From assembly GCA_904063045.1 (NCBI GenBank), contig CAJFCJ010000010.1:558001-622000 (forward strand): DNA of 64,000 nt, read 5' to 3'. The translations under genes were made by a program, and so were the position numbers. The notes below the pieces were generated by a model that was not told where the DNA came from, searched no databases, and saw only the letters and a program-made list of their open reading frames with translations. Below, in pieces: positions 62,667 to 64,000 of this stretch (position 1 is the stretch's first letter; each line of letters opens with the position of its first letter). This DNA comes from Dimorphilus gyrociliatus. Taxonomy: Eukaryota > Annelida > Polychaeta > Dinophilidae.

Positions 62667-64000
62667 GGAATATATATGCTTTATGTGAAAAAGCTTATAA
62701 AAACACATATAAAGCCTTTATATATTTTTTATACATAGTATATCCTGACATGGTATACTAATATGCATTCATATATAAATTATTCTTTTCCTTTCCTTTC
62801 TGTTCCCTCTTGCTTTCCCATTCATTTCTCTATCTCTAAGAAAACTTGGCTGTATAAAGCTCGAAATTACAGAATCAATACGAATTGCGTACCCGCTTCA
62901 CTATCCTGTCTACGCCTTTCTTTCTCACTCCTCTATCTTTCCCGCGTAAGTGCAAAAGGTCGTAGACGCTTTTTTCCAGTTTTCCAGTTCCTTAGATAAG
63001 ACGCTTATGTCAATAAAAAAAATGGTAAAAGTGGGGAGGAAATACCCGAAAATTTAAGTAAAAAAGGAATTCACCGAAAAGGAAACGACATTAAAAAGAA
63101 TCTTGGGAATTCTTTTTCTATATTTTCTATATGTCATATCTGTAATTATCCCTTGGAAGATTATAGGCCGAAGGTGATTAGTAGCTATCGGATTGCATAT
63201 ATTTGACAGGAATCCCACCATACGTCGGTCTAATAGGCCTATAATTGTACTAGAGTGACTCTATAAGAGTTACGATTCTGCTTTTTTTCATTGATGCTTT
63301 TCACAAACGTGACATTCTGTTGTTTCATAATTTACTTGTTGCCTTAAAGAAAACTTTCTTAAAGTAAAAGTCATAAAATGAGAAATAGGCCTATAAAAAT
63401 ATTTCCGTGCAATATTGTATTCACAATTGGAGTTAATTTCTTTTCCACTTTTTTCCATACAATGTAATTCAAAAAGTCACGTGATGTTTTAAATAAAATG
63501 TTAAAATTAAACAATACATGCAGGCGCACCAGCCGTTTATGTCCAACAGTTTTCATATAATACAATGCTGACGGAAAAGTCTTCATCAGAACACTTGCCC
63601 GCCAAATGATCGTCTAGACGCCGCAAATAATTAAATGTATAGGCAGACAAAGAGTTATGCAAACGATTCTCGATTATCGAAGCGTCTCTTTGTTTAAATA
63701 GGCATATAAGGCAGAATAACTATAAAAGACCCCTTTTTCCTCTTAATTCAAGAATAATGGAATAGGCGTGTAAAAATCTGGGATGACGATTTCGAAATAG
63801 ATGTTCGACGTTTTTTACATTGATCTGTATATAGGTCTATATGCATAAATTATAATATGAACTAGTCTATTTATGGAACAATTTATTGGGCGTCGTCAAA
63901 AATCGATGAAAGAAGCGCTGAAAAACAAGTCAATTAGGCCTAATTGTATAAACCGTACCCTCTTCGTACCAGAGATTACCATGGTAATAGGTAAAAACAA

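Larger units (their letters stand above)
55557..64000. other. Probable distal 5' region of otopetrin with unassigned exon-like patches
   Basis: AT-rich DNA broken by GC-richer patches at about 56.4-57.1, 57.6-57.7, 58.4-58.6, 59.0-59.3, 59.5-59.65, 60.1-60.3, 61.1 and 62.15-62.6 kb. Several carry open frames with splice-like edges on either strand, but no set joins into a recognisable protein. An NRF1-like TGCGCATGCGT lies at 58932-58942 and TCACGTGA at 59307 and 63477. Confidence 0.4.

Noticed and set aside
1-64000. CRISPR arrays, bacterial operons, rRNA or tRNA genes, intact transposons
   Set aside because: No spaced direct repeats, no tRNA-like B-box with cloverleaf, no transposase or reverse transcriptase frame seen; the window is animal nuclear DNA.

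Overview
This is a eukaryotic, animal-type window: AT-rich, full of (TA)n, (CT)n, (CA)n and (AAT)n microsatellites, with multi-exon genes joined at GT-AG introns that are often under 100 bp. The gene set (a Met/Gce-like bHLH-PAS factor, otopetrin, PDZD8, claudin-like) points to a bilaterian invertebrate. A lophotrochozoan (mollusc, annelid, brachiopod or similar) is the best guess, but this is an inference from protein resemblance, not a placement. All exon joins below were read by hand from splice sites, phase and protein continuity; a one-base error at an edge is possible.

Layout. 0-4 kb: a small intronless ORF (933-1271, +) behind a TATA box, then AT-rich sequence. 4.2-8.7 kb (-): six-exon bHLH-PAS transcription factor. 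10.4-14.2 kb (-): two-exon TRM9/TRMT9B-type tRNA methyltransferase. 14.2-24.2 kb: gene-poor and microsatellite-rich, with one exon-like ORF at 20.7-21.1 kb (-). 24.2-41.2 kb is a dense block: SLC25A15-like ornithine carrier (+), an orphan mucin-like single-pass membrane protein (-), PDZD8 (-, 20 exons) with a claudin-like tetraspan gene (+) inside one of its introns, UDP-glucose 6-dehydrogenase (-), and eIF2B epsilon (+). The last two are head-to-head over a 365 bp divergent promoter. 41.2-44.9 kb: no gene seen. 44.9-55.6 kb and probably further right (-): an otopetrin proton channel with long introns, whose distal 5' end was not found. 55.6-64 kb: GC-elevated patches with exon-like ORFs on both strands that I could not link into a gene.

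The genes do not form a pathway. Several are housekeeping (UGDH, eIF2B epsilon, ornithine carrier, tRNA methyltransferase). PDZD8 is an ER contact-site lipid-transfer tether, otopetrin a plasma-membrane proton channel, and the bHLH-PAS protein a probable hormone or clock-type regulator.

Most notable observations: (1) an alternative, self-contained first coding exon of the otopetrin gene (52128-52309, -) whose donor phase fits the downstream exon exactly; (2) a candidate in-frame 30-nt cassette microexon in the same gene (49260-49289); (3) an intron in PDZD8 that keeps frame only with a GC-AG splice pair; (4) a nested claudin-like gene; (5) over-represented short motifs (TATACWGTATA, TAGGCCTA, and TAGACGCC concentrated in the right 12 kb). 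No CRISPR array, rRNA, tRNA or intact transposon was recognised.
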